From Georgenia sp. M64 (GTDB lineage: Bacteria; Actinomycetota; Actinomycetes; Actinomycetales; Actinomycetaceae): 64,000 nucleotides of DNA. The stretch lies in NCBI RefSeq assembly GCF_038049925.1, contig NZ_CP145809.1, forward strand, positions 3,568,599 through 3,632,598, read 5' to 3'. Position 1 is the stretch's first letter, and the number at the start of each line of letters is the position of its first letter. Below the pieces are notes generated by a model. It saw nothing but the letters and a program-made list of their open reading frames with translations, did no database searches and was not told where the DNA came from. This document shows, in pieces, positions 42,751-51,801 of this stretch. A program made the position numbers and the translations under genes.

Positions 42751-43965
42751 ATGAAGCAACGGATCGCGCTCGGGTGGGCTGGTATCGACGTCGGCAAGGG
42801 GCATCACTGGATCTGCCTGATCGACGAGGCCGGCACCACAGTCTGGTCGACGAAGGTGGTCAACGACGAGGCCGCCATCCTCGACGCGATCGCCGGCGTC
42901 CTTGGCCACGCCGACGAGGTCGTCTGGGGAGTAGACGTCACGGGAACCATGTCGGGACTGCTGCTGGCACTGCTGGCAGCCCACGGTCAACGGGTGAGAT
43001 ACGTCCCCGGCCGCACGGTGAACCAGATGGCCAGCGCCTACCGCGGTGAGGCCAAGACCGACGCCCGCGACGCCTACGTCATCGCCGAGACCCTTCGACA
43101 CCGCGGCGATCTACAGGACGTCGAGGTCGCCACCTCGCTGGTGACCGAGCTGCGGCTGCTGGTGACCCATCGCACCGACCTGGTCGGTGACCGGGTCCGC
43201 ATGGTCAACCGGCTCCGCGACGTGCTCAGCGGCTACTTCCCTGCGCTGGAGCGGTCCTTCGACTATGCCCATAGCCGGGGTGCGCTGGTCCTGCTGACGG
43301 GCTACCAGACGCCGCATGCGATCCGCCGGACGGGTCAGTCGCGGTTGCGGGCATGGCTGGTCAAGCGGAAGGTCCGCAGCGCCGACCAGATCGCTGCAGC
43401 TGCGCTGGGTGCGGCCAAGGCCCAGCAGACCGTCGTGCCCGGGCAGGATGTCGCGGCCAGCATCGTGGCCGACCTCGCCGCTCAACTCCTGGCGATCGGC
43501 GCGCGGATCTCCGACCTCGAGGCCCGGATCACCACCACCTTCCGCACGCACCCCCAGGCCGAGATCATCGAGTCGCTGCCCGGCATGGGACCGATCCTCG
43601 GTGCCGAGCTGGTAGCCGCCGCAGGGGACCTTGCCGCCTATGCGAACGCCGGCAGGCTCGCCTCGGCTGCCGGGCTTGTCCCGGTCCCGCGGGACTCCGG
43701 CAGGCGCACCGGGAACCTGCACCGGCCAATGCGCTACTCGCGCAAGCTGCGCAGGGTGTTCTACCTCTCCGCCTCAGCCGCCATGATGCGCCAGGGCCCC
43801 AACCGCGACTACTACCTCAAGAAACGCGGACAAGGCCACGGGCACGTCCAAGCGCTCATCGCCCTGGTGCGCCGACGCGTCGACGTCCTATGGGCCCTGC
43901 TCCGCGACAACCGACCCTTCGAACTCGCCCCACCCTCGCGAGAACCGATGGCCCAAACGGCTTGA
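42751..43965 (+). CDS. IS110-family transposase
   Basis: This 404-residue protein starts at ATG 42751 after GGAGGAG. The N-terminal RuvC-like DEDD domain shows GIDVGKGHHW, VWGVDVTGTMSG (Asp where Glu is usual), and KTDARDAYVIAE. The C-terminal Transposase_20 domain has IIESLPGMGPILGAELVAAAGD and ASAAGLVPVPRDSGRRTG. Frame intact. IS110 elements use RNA-guided recombination with a bridge RNA from their noncoding end and have no long inverted repeats, so the element ends cannot be fixed here. Confidence 0.92.
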   Translation: MKQRIALGWAGIDVGKGHHWICLIDEAGTTVWSTKVVNDEAAILDAIAGVLGHADEVVWGVDVTGTMSGLLLALLAAHGQRVRYVPGRTVNQMASAYRGEAKTDARDAYVIAETLRHRGDLQDVEVATSLVTELRLLVTHRTDLVGDRVRMVNRLRDVLSGYFPALERSFDYAHSRGALVLLTGYQTPHAIRRTGQSRLRAWLVKRKVRSADQIAAAALGAAKAQQTVVPGQDVAASIVADLAAQLLAIGARISDLEARITTTFRTHPQAEIIESLPGMGPILGAELVAAAGDLAAYANAGRLASAAGLVPVPRDSGRRTGNLHRPMRYSRKLRRVFYLSASAAMMRQGPNRDYYLKKRGQGHGHVQALIALVRRRVDVLWALLRDNRPFELAPPSREPMAQTA

Positions 43966-44192
43966 CAAAGTCATTGAGAATCCACCGACGGGCGGTGGCA
44001 CGCTCGTTGGTCTCGGTCGGTGCGGGGGCGGTGGTTCTCACGCGTGAGGTGAGGGGCAGCCCCCCGAGCTCGGCTCGCGACCTCACCACCGACCGTGTGG
44101 CACCCCATATCGTCTAGCGGACCCCCGGCGGGCTTACAGTTGTGGCATCAGCGCGTCCCGAGCTAAGTGTAAGGAGCAGATACGCTCGTCCT

Positions 44193-45269
44193 ATGAAGAT
44201 CTTGAGCGTGGTCGGCGCCCGACCTCAATTCGTAAAACTCGCCCCGATTTGCCTCGAGGCCGCGCGGCGCGGCCTCGACCACATTATTGTACACACAGGG
44301 CAGCACTATGACCCTAAATTGTCCGAAGTATTCTTTCGGGATCTCGAAATCCCTGCCCCGGACGTTCACTTGGGCGTCGGCTCTGGGTCTCACGGCAAAC
44401 AGACTGGTGCGATGCTAGCCGCACTAGACGATGTTCTTTTAGAACATCGTCCCGACTGGACCATAGTCTACGGGGACACCAATTCTACCCTTGCAGCTGC
44501 AATAGCGGCGTCGAAAATGCATCTCCCTGTCGCGCACCTTGAGGCGGGCCTTCGCTCCTTCAACCGACGAATGCCCGAAGAGCACAACCGGGTCCTCACT
44601 GATCACGCAGCGGACCTACTTCTTGCTCCGACTCAAATTGCAGCGGACCACTTGTCGGCTGAAGGTCTGAAGCATCGAACTGTAGTTGTTGGAGACGTCA
44701 TGACCGACGTATTGCTAAAGGTCAAAGAAGAGGTGGCTGTTCGCAGCGATGCAATCCTCGCTCGTCTTGGGGTAGAGCGTTCGGCCTATTATGTGGCCAC
44801 GATTCACAGGGCCGAAAACACTGACCATGCAGAACGTCTAAGATCCATAATTGCGGCCCTTGGTGAACTTGACCTTCCGGTCCTACTCTTCGCACATCCC
44901 CGCCTGCTCGCAAAAGCACGCGAACATAGCGTGGACCTGACACAGGGAAAATTAGCACTCCATTCAGCTGTAGCTTACCCGACGCTCGTGGCCGCAGTCA
45001 TGGCATCACGTGGTGTGGTCACCGATTCTGGTGGGCTGCAGAAGGAAGCGTTCCTTCTACGCGTGCCGTGCACAACGGTACGGACGGAGACAGAATGGAT
45101 CGAGACGGTGGAATTGCGTTGGAATAAGTTGGCGAAGCCCGGTGCCGCACTCATCGCAGCGGCTCAACGCCCACGCCCCTCTGAGACCGACGCAACGCCG
45201 TATGGCGACGGCAACGCCGCTGTGCACGTATTAGATGCGCTTGAAACGCGATTGTTCGAGCCCATCTAA
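44193..45269 (+). CDS. UDP-N-acetylglucosamine 2-epimerase family (WecB/WbpI-like)
   Basis: This 358-residue enzyme opens MKILSVVGARPQFVKLAP and has HTGQHYDPKLSEVFF, VYGDTNSTLAAAIAA, LEAGLRSFNRRMPEEHNR, ATIHRAENTD and TDSGGLQKEAF, all standard for non-hydrolysing 2-epimerases with their catalytic Asp/Glu/His set. ATG 44193 begins at the conserved sequence; AAGGAG lies 16 bp upstream, a little far. With the WbpA/B/E/D-type genes at 24.7-28.8 kb it would complete UDP-ManNAc(3NAc)A synthesis; plain UDP-ManNAc formation is the alternative. Lower G+C than the transposons around it and similar to the 28.8-35 kb genes. Confidence 0.9.
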   Translation: MKILSVVGARPQFVKLAPICLEAARRGLDHIIVHTGQHYDPKLSEVFFRDLEIPAPDVHLGVGSGSHGKQTGAMLAALDDVLLEHRPDWTIVYGDTNSTLAAAIAASKMHLPVAHLEAGLRSFNRRMPEEHNRVLTDHAADLLLAPTQIAADHLSAEGLKHRTVVVGDVMTDVLLKVKEEVAVRSDAILARLGVERSAYYVATIHRAENTDHAERLRSIIAALGELDLPVLLFAHPRLLAKAREHSVDLTQGKLALHSAVAYPTLVAAVMASRGVVTDSGGLQKEAFLLRVPCTTVRTETEWIETVELRWNKLAKPGAALIAAAQRPRPSETDATPYGDGNAAVHVLDALETRLFEPI

Positions 45270-45942
45270 GTTCCAGAAAGGCACCCGGAACTGCCGGGGC
45301 CGAGGGTGCCGACGTGCTGCTGCCTCGGCGCTGGCCACATAGGAGCGGTACGTTTGGGACGAGTCGGAGCGGGCGGTGGGCGGCGGACGGCGCGGAGGGC
45401 TTCGTCTTCACGACCACTGTTCGGGCCGGCGGGTGGTGCGCGCCCGGATCCACTGGATGGTGGCCGAGTATTCAGCACCGCCGCCACGCTCAGCCCGGGT
45501 GACCGGCGAGCAGCGCTGGGCCGGCACGAGCGAAGCTTGTGGTCGACGAGCTCGACGCGGCCAACGTCCCGGCAGCCGAGACACGGCCCGGGAAGCCCGA
45601 CGTCTCTCACGCGTTCAAGGCGGCGCTGATGGCTGGCCTCGCCCTCAGTCCGAGCTCCGCCCCCGCGCTTGCCCCCCGGACGGGCAGCGCGGGTCTACGT
45701 AGGCACTCGGCGCCTTCATGTCCGAACGTGGACGCACGTGCGGATCGATGGCGGATTCCTTGCGGAGGCGTCCGGCTTCGCGACTGAGTAGCCCTGTGTC
45801 AACCCCCGTTTGCTCGGCTGTCGAGTGTGCGTCGGCGCTTGTTGGGGTCAAGGTTGTTCGTCCTCGCTGCGCTGCGGGCGCTCCACCTCGCCCTCTGGCG
45901 CGTGGACGCCTCTGAGCGGTTACGGAGCATGGGAGGGCGGTC
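45270..45942. other. Intergenic stretch with no recognised gene
   Basis: About 670 bp between the 2-epimerase and an IS110-type gene. Short open frames exist on both strands but none has a convincing ribosome site or a family match I can see. It may include the 3' noncoding end of the IS110 element and decayed mobile DNA. Confidence 0.4.
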
Positions 45943-47196
45943 TTAGGCGGCTCGGGCGGCCTCGGGAAGGGTGAGAAGTGCCTGGAGTGCGCGGTGGCGC
46001 GTGGGGTCGTAGGGCACGCCGTCCTGCCAGCAGTGCCAGATCACGAAGAGCCAGGCCCGGGCCAGGATCCGTACGGTGTGCGGGTGGTCGTGGCCGCGGG
46101 CTATCGCGGTGTCGCAGAGGTGCGCGGCCCAGGGGTTGGCGCGGCGTGAGTCGGCGGCGAAGTCGGTGACCGCGTCGCGCAACTGCTTGTCGGCGCCCCA
46201 GCGGAAGGTGACCGCCCGGATCTTGCCGGACTGGCGGGTCGAGGGCGCGACGCCGGCGAGGCAGGCGAGCGACTCGGGGGTGGGGAAGCGCGCCCGGCAG
46301 TCTCCGATCTCGGTGAGCAGTCGTGCGGCACGCACGGTGCCCGAGCGGGGCAGCGAGGTGAAGATCGGCGCGTCGGGGTGCAGGGCGAGCTGTTCGCTGA
46401 TCTGCGCCTCCAGGGCGGTGATCTGGGTGCGCAGCACGCGCAGCGCCTCGAGCAGGGCGTGGGTGATCTGGGCGTTGGCCCCGCCCTGGTCGCCGCCCAG
46501 GCCGCGGGGGGCGGCACGCAGGCGGGCATGGAGCACCGCGGGGTCGGCCCGTCCGCAGTAGCCCACCGAGCGCAGCCAGGCGCTCAGACGTTTGACGGTG
46601 AGCCAGTCCGCGCGGTCCTGGCAGTCGAACCGGTCCAGGAAGGCCAGACTGATCGGGGAGTCCAGGTCGGCGAAGAGCCCGACCGCGCCGGGGAAGACGA
46701 TGGCCAGGTGGGCACGCAGCTGGTTGGTCAGCCCGATGCGGTGCTTGACCAGGTCCTTACGGGTGCGGCAGGTCTGGCGCAGGGTCACCGTGGCGGCAGC
46801 GTCCGGGATCAGCGGACGGAGCCGGGCACGGTCGGTCCGCAGGGTGTCCGCCAGGACGAACGCGTCGAACCGGTCGTCCTTGTTCCCGGCGGAGCCGTAC
46901 CGTCCCCGCAGGTTCTTGAGCTGGTTCGGGCTGATCACCACGATGGTCAGGCCCGCGGCGAGCAGGACGGCGACGACGGGGCCGTCGGGACGTTCGATCG
47001 CGACCTCACCCACGCCGGCCCGGGTCAGCTGCGTGAGCAGGCTGCGCAGGCCGGCGTCGGAGTGCTCGACGGTGAACCGGCGGACCTGGTGCCCGGCGGC
47101 GTCGACCACGCTCACCGCGTGGTCATCGCGCGCCCAGTCGATCCCGCCGGTCACGGCGTTGACAGGTTCGGGTGGAAGTACTGGGGCAGACTGCAT
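45943..47196 (-). CDS. IS110-family transposase, second subtype
   Basis: This 417-residue recombinase starts at ATG 47196 after GAGGAGG. DEDD-type residues: GGIDWARDDHAV, VAIERPDGPVV, and NKDDRFDAFVLADTLR. The C-terminal domain has FTSLPRSGTVRAARLLTEIGD and LAGVAPSTRQSGK. It is only distantly similar to the copy at 42751. Frame intact; ends not defined. Confidence 0.92.
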   Translation of the reverse strand: MQSAPVLPPEPVNAVTGGIDWARDDHAVSVVDAAGHQVRRFTVEHSDAGLRSLLTQLTRAGVGEVAIERPDGPVVAVLLAAGLTIVVISPNQLKNLRGRYGSAGNKDDRFDAFVLADTLRTDRARLRPLIPDAAATVTLRQTCRTRKDLVKHRIGLTNQLRAHLAIVFPGAVGLFADLDSPISLAFLDRFDCQDRADWLTVKRLSAWLRSVGYCGRADPAVLHARLRAAPRGLGGDQGGANAQITHALLEALRVLRTQITALEAQISEQLALHPDAPIFTSLPRSGTVRAARLLTEIGDCRARFPTPESLACLAGVAPSTRQSGKIRAVTFRWGADKQLRDAVTDFAADSRRANPWAAHLCDTAIARGHDHPHTVRILARAWLFVIWHCWQDGVPYDPTRHRALQALLTLPEAARAA

Positions 47197-47524
47197 CACA
47201 GCCTCCTCGCTGCTAGCCCAGTGGGGAGGCGCCCTCAACGGTGCCCGGTCGTGCCTGCCGCGTAGCTCACTGATCGGCGCTCACAGGCGCACAGCCCTGT
47301 CGACGGTCTGCACGACCCGGGTAACCACCGGATCCCGCAGAACTCAGTCTGGACGTCGAAGCGTCAAGCGAGCAGGGCGGTGAACCGGCGGCACCTCGGA
47401 CGCATCGGCAGCCCATCGAGAACCACCGACCAGACCAGCGTCCCACCGACGACCCTCTCAACAACTACCGACAGAAAGAGGGTCCACCAGTGAGCGGCCA
47501 GCGTATGGCTGCCCCGCCGGTGGG
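47197..47524. other. Noncoding end of the IS110 element
   Basis: This 328-bp gap upstream of the IS110 start and downstream of the purine permease holds no gene I can support. By family rule the recombinase-proximal part may encode a bridge RNA. Repeated Asp-Asp-type codons give spurious frames only. Confidence 0.3.
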
Positions 47525-49009
47525 TCAGATCCCGAGCATCTGCTCGATGGGACCGAGCGCGAAGTAGATGACGAACGCGGCGGCCACCAGCCACATGAGC
47601 CAGTGGACGCTCTTCACGCCGCCCTTCTTGGCCGCCGCGAAGACGACATAGGCGATGAACCCGGCGCCGATGCCCACGGTGATCGAGTAGGAGAACGGCA
47701 TGAGGATGATGGTGAGGAACGCCGGGATCGCGATGGCGGCGTCGCGCCAGGAGATCTCGGTGACCTGCATCATCATGAGGAAGCCGACGATCACCAGGGC
47801 CGGCGTGGCGGCCTCGTAGGGCACGAACGCCGCGAGCGGGGAGAGGAACGTCGCGAGCAGGAACGCGATGCCGGTGACCACCGAGGACAGGCCGGTGCGG
47901 GCGCCATCGCCCACGCCGGTGGCGGACTCGATGTAGCTGGTGTTGGACGAGACGGACGCGGCGCCGCCGGCGGCGGCGGCGATGGAGTCCACCACGAGGA
48001 TGCGGCGGGTGTGCGGGGGGTTGCCGTCCTTGTCGAGCAGGCCGCCCTCGGCGCCGATGGCGACCATCGTGCCCATGGTGTCGAAGAAGTCGGCGAGCAT
48101 GATCGAGAAGATCAGCAGCAGCGCGGCGAGCCAGCCGATCTTCTCGAACGCCCCGAAGAGCGAGAACTGGCCCAGCGTGGCGAAGTCCGGCGCCTGGACC
48201 GGGGAGCCGTCCAGCGCCGGGACGGTCAGCCCCCACCCGCCGGGGTTGTCCTCGCCGAGCGGCCCGAGGTGGGCGACGGCCTCGATGATCGCGGCGAGCA
48301 CCGCGGCGGTGACGACGCCAATGAGGATGGCGCCGCGGACCTTGCGGACCATGAGGATCGCGATGACGAACAGGCCGACCACGAACACCAGCGACGGCCA
48401 CCCGGTGAGGGAGCCGTTGACGCCGAGCTGGAGCGGGGTGCCGCCGGGGCGCACGATGCCGGAGTTCACCAGGCCGATGAGGGCGATGAACAGGCCGATG
48501 CCCACCGAGATGGCCACCTTGAGCTGGTGCGGCACGGCCTTGAAGATCGCCTCGCGCAGCCCGGTGAGCACCAGGACAAGGATGATGAGGCCCTCGAGGA
48601 CGATGAGGCCCATCGCGTCGGGCCACGTCATGCCGGGCATCTGGACGATCGTGAAGGCCAGGAGGGCGTTGATGCCCAGGCCCGCAGCGATCGCGAGAGG
48701 GAAGTTCGCCGCCGTCCCCATGAGGATCGACATCAGGCCCGCGACCAGGGCGGTTCCGGCCGAGACCGCCGCGAGGTTCGCCCCGTCCGTGCCGCCGCCG
48801 AGGAAGGTGCCGGTGGAGTCCGGGGTGGACAGGATGAGCGGGTTCAGCACGAGGATGTAGGCCATCGCGAAGAACGTGACGATGCCGCCGCGCACCTCCC
48901 GGCCCACGGTCGAGCCGCGCTCGGAGATGTGGAAGAACCGGTCGATCGGGTTACGTGCTCTCGGGGGCGCGCTCGGCGCAGCGGTGCTCACGTCCACGGA
49001 TGCTCCCAC
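47525..49009 (-). CDS. NCS2-family purine permease (AzgA-like)
   Basis: This roughly 494-residue membrane protein has about 13 hydrophobic segments. AzgA-subgroup signatures: RGGIVTFFAMAYILVLNP, AAGLGINALLAFT, LADFFDTMGTMVAIG and VSSNTSYIESATGVGDGART. It imports guanine, hypoxanthine or adenine with protons. GTG 49009 is the first start; GTG 48997, with GGGAG seven bases upstream, is a good alternative. It is divergent from the 2-hydroxyacid dehydrogenase and marks the return to chromosomal context. Confidence 0.92.
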   Translation of the reverse strand: MGASVDVSTAAPSAPPRARNPIDRFFHISERGSTVGREVRGGIVTFFAMAYILVLNPLILSTPDSTGTFLGGGTDGANLAAVSAGTALVAGLMSILMGTAANFPLAIAAGLGINALLAFTIVQMPGMTWPDAMGLIVLEGLIILVLVLTGLREAIFKAVPHQLKVAISVGIGLFIALIGLVNSGIVRPGGTPLQLGVNGSLTGWPSLVFVVGLFVIAILMVRKVRGAILIGVVTAAVLAAIIEAVAHLGPLGEDNPGGWGLTVPALDGSPVQAPDFATLGQFSLFGAFEKIGWLAALLLIFSIMLADFFDTMGTMVAIGAEGGLLDKDGNPPHTRRILVVDSIAAAAGGAASVSSNTSYIESATGVGDGARTGLSSVVTGIAFLLATFLSPLAAFVPYEAATPALVIVGFLMMMQVTEISWRDAAIAIPAFLTIILMPFSYSITVGIGAGFIAYVVFAAAKKGGVKSVHWLMWLVAAAFVIYFALGPIEQMLGI

Positions 49010-49161
49010 ACCGCGGGAGCCGCGTGACCGCGCCGTTCACGATGTTCACAGGGTTGTTACGTGGCGGTCGTCGACGGGGCCCGATGACCGGTCGGCGGCG
49101 CCTGGCGCGCGGTCCACGGCGGTGAACGGCAGGATCGCGCCGCTGCGCGAGGATGGGGCCC

Positions 49162-50103
49162 ATGAAGATCCTCCTCCCCACCTCCACGCCCCTGGCCCCC
49201 GCGCTGCCCGTCGGGGTGGTCGCGGCCACCTACGACGTGACCGACGCCATCCCCGCCGAGCACCGTGACGCCGAGGTCCTCGTGGTGTGGGGCAACCCCG
49301 GCGACGCCCTTGCTGCCGCCGCGCGGGACCTCCCCCGGCTGCGCTGGGTGCAGACCCTCGCCGCCGGCCCCGACGCCGTCCTCGCCGCCGGGTTCGCCGA
49401 CGACGTCGTCGTCACCTCCGGCGTCGGGCTGCACAACGCCACCGTCACCGAGCACGCCCTGGCCCTGACCCTGGCGCTGGTGCGCCGGGTGCCGGCGGCC
49501 CTTACGGCCCAGGCCGAGCACCGGTGGGCCGACGAGCTCGGCGGCCTGCAGCCGCTGCGGCCCGAGGGCGCGGTCACCTCGCTCATCGGGGCGCGGGTGC
49601 TGCTGTGGGGGTTCGGCGGGATCGCACAGACCCTCGCGCCCGTCCTCACGGCGCTCGGGGCCACCGTGCGCGGGGCGGCCCGCAGCGCCGGCACCCGGGC
49701 CGGGTTCGACGTCGTCGCCGAGGACGACCTCCACGCCGAGCTCGCCGCCACCGACGTCCTGGTGATGATCCTGCCCGCGACGCCGGCCACCGAAAAGGCG
49801 CTCGACGCCGCCCGGCTCGCAGCCCTGCCCGCGCACGCGTACGTCGTCAACGTCGGGCGCGGGGCCACCGTGGACGAGGACGCCCTCCTCGCGGCGCTCA
49901 CCGAGGGCCGGATCGCCGGGGCCGCGATCGACGTCACCGCGGTCGAGCCGCTGCCCGCGGAGTCCCCGCTGTGGGACGCGCCGAACCTCCTCATCACCCC
50001 GCACGGCGCGGGTGGGCGCCCGGTGAACGCCGACGCGCTCATCGAGGCCAACGTGGCCGCGTTCCTCGCCGGGCGCGAGCTGGTCAACGTCGTCGAGCGC
50101 TGA
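49162..50103 (+). CDS. D-isomer-specific 2-hydroxyacid dehydrogenase, paralogue
   Basis: This 313-residue enzyme starts at ATG 49162 after [25 protein letters not shown] is the coenzyme motif. [14 protein letters not shown] supplies the catalytic Arg, [20 protein letters not shown] the acidic residue and [11 protein letters not shown] the His. It shares long identical blocks with the product of 8633-9577, which ends the acid catabolic operon, so the two are recent paralogues. Here it stands alone. Substrate unknown. Confidence 0.92.
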   Translation: MKILLPTSTPLAPALPVGVVAATYDVTDAIPAEHRDAEVLVVWGNPGDALAAAARDLPRLRWVQTLAAGPDAVLAAGFADDVVVTSGVGLHNATVTEHALALTLALVRRVPAALTAQAEHRWADELGGLQPLRPEGAVTSLIGARVLLWGFGGIAQTLAPVLTALGATVRGAARSAGTRAGFDVVAEDDLHAELAATDVLVMILPATPATEKALDAARLAALPAHAYVVNVGRGATVDEDALLAALTEGRIAGAAIDVTAVEPLPAESPLWDAPNLLITPHGAGGRPVNADALIEANVAAFLAGRELVNVVER

Positions 50104-50334
50104 GAGCGCGCTCCGAACCGCGTCGCCGCGGAGGTCGTCAAGACCCCGGGCGGATGAATTTTTCGTGAAGCGCTTCCCCACGCCTGGGCGCTGACGTGCT
50201 GAAACACAACAATGGAATTCCTCGCGGGCTTTCCGTGCGCCGAAAGTCACACCAGTCACACGAGCCACACCGGTAGCATCGCGCCCGGTGCAAACTTGCG
50301 GACTTCGCAAATGTGCCTTACCGGCTCATGTGCG

Positions 50335-50358
50335 GGCCGGGCACCTTGTTACCCGGCC
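50335..50358 (+). promoter_or_regulatory. 5' UTR hairpin before the CAP/CWB2 gene
   Basis: GGCCGGG and CCCGGCC pair around a 10-base loop, ending 18 bp before the ATG and just ahead of the ribosome site. TTGCG and CGCAA at 50296-50310 form a second small inverted repeat. A leader regulatory element is possible; I cannot assign a riboswitch class. Confidence 0.25.
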
Positions 50359-50376
50359 GTTCCTGGGGGGACCGTC

Positions 50377-51801
50377 ATGGCTCAGTCCGCTGCCCGACCT
50401 TCGCTCGCGCTCCCGCGCCGAGCCCCGCTCGCCGCCCTCACACTGCTCCTCGCCCTCGCCCTCGCGCTGGCCTCGGTGACCGTGGCCGCGCCGGCCCGGG
50501 CCTCGACCGCCGACGTCGCGGACCGGATCTTCGCGCTCATCAACGCCGAGCGGGTCAAGCGGAGCCTGCCGCAGCTGCAGCGCATCACCGAGCTCGACAA
50601 GGTCGCGCAGCCGTGGAGCAGCCACCAGGCCGCCACCCGCACCATGGCGCACAACCCCTCCTACTCCAGCCAGTACCCCGCCGGCTGGCAGCGGGCGTCG
50701 GAGAACGTGGCGTACGCGTCGTCGTCGATCGCCACGGGCGACAAGTTCATGGAGATGTGGATGGCCTCGGAGGGCCACCGGAACAACATCCTCAACCCCT
50801 ACATCACCCACGCCGGGATCGGGGTGGCCGCGACGTCCTCGGGTGACCGGCTCTACGCCACGCAGAACTTCGCCCAGTACCCCTCGACCGTGAAGTTCGC
50901 GGCCGCCACCCCGGTCCAGCGCATCTCCGGGTCGCACCGGTACGCCACCTCGGTAGCGATCTCCAAGGCCACCTACGCGCCGGGTGTGCCGGTGGTCTAC
51001 CTCGCCAACGGCGTCAGCTCGATCGACGCCCTCTCCGCCGCCTCCGCCGCCGGGCGCGACGACTCCCCCGTCCTCCTCACCCCCGCCGACCAGCTCCTCT
51101 CCATCACGGCCGCCGAGCTCGACCGGCTCAACCCCGGCCGCATCGTCGTCCTGGGCACCGGCTCCTCGGTGAGCTCGCAGGTGGAGCAGGCGGCGCGCGC
51201 CTACGGGCCGGTCAGCCGCATCTCCGGGCCCGACCGGTACGCCACCTCCGCCGCCGTCTCGGCCGCGTCCTTCGCCCCCGGCGCCCGGGTGGTCTACATC
51301 GCCAACGGCGCCACCTACGTCGACGCCCTCTCCGCCGCGCCCGTGGCCGGCCGCGACGGCGCCCCGGTCCTGCTCACCAAGTCCGGGGAGCTGCCCGCGC
51401 CGATCGCCGACGAGCTGAGCCGCCTGCGCCCGGGCAAGATCGTCGTCCTGGGCGACACCACCGCGGTGAGCTCCGCCGTCGAGACGAAGCTGCGCACCTA
51501 CGCCGCGGTCGAGCGTCGCTCCGGGGACAACCGCTACGCCACCTCTGCCGCACTGTCCAAGGCGTCCTTCCCCGCCGGGCTGCCGGTGGTCTACGTCGCC
51601 AACGGGCAGACCTACGTCGACGCGCTCTCCGCCGCCCCCGTGGCCGGGATGAAGAACGCGCCCGTGCTGCTCACCACATCCGGCTCGGTCCCGCCGTGGA
51701 TCCTCACCGAGCTCCAGCGCCTCAACCCCGGGAAGATCGTCATCCTCGGCGACTCCACCTCGATCAGCTCCGCCGTCGCGGACACCCTCGGGAGAATCTG
51801 A
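50377..51801 (+). CDS. Secreted CAP-domain protein with three cell-wall-binding repeats (CWB2)
   Basis: This 474-residue exported protein starts at ATG 50377 after GGGGGGA. The signal peptide runs through residue 40 (cleavage near ARA-STAD). Residues 45-170 form a CAP/SCP domain: INAERVKRSLPQLQ, SENVAYA, and SEGHRNNILNPYITHAGIG. Three CWB2 repeats of about 98 residues follow, each opening R-x-SG-x-x-RYAT and containing DALSAAxxAG and the ending IVVLGxxxxVSS. Such repeats tie proteins non-covalently to the wall. The CAP domain may have hydrolytic or lipid-binding roles, unknown here. Coupled to the next gene. Confidence 0.92.
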   Translation: MAQSAARPSLALPRRAPLAALTLLLALALALASVTVAAPARASTADVADRIFALINAERVKRSLPQLQRITELDKVAQPWSSHQAATRTMAHNPSYSSQYPAGWQRASENVAYASSSIATGDKFMEMWMASEGHRNNILNPYITHAGIGVAATSSGDRLYATQNFAQYPSTVKFAAATPVQRISGSHRYATSVAISKATYAPGVPVVYLANGVSSIDALSAASAAGRDDSPVLLTPADQLLSITAAELDRLNPGRIVVLGTGSSVSSQVEQAARAYGPVSRISGPDRYATSAAVSAASFAPGARVVYIANGATYVDALSAAPVAGRDGAPVLLTKSGELPAPIADELSRLRPGKIVVLGDTTAVSSAVETKLRTYAAVERRSGDNRYATSAALSKASFPAGLPVVYVANGQTYVDALSAAPVAGMKNAPVLLTTSGSVPPWILTELQRLNPGKIVILGDSTSISSAVADTLGRI

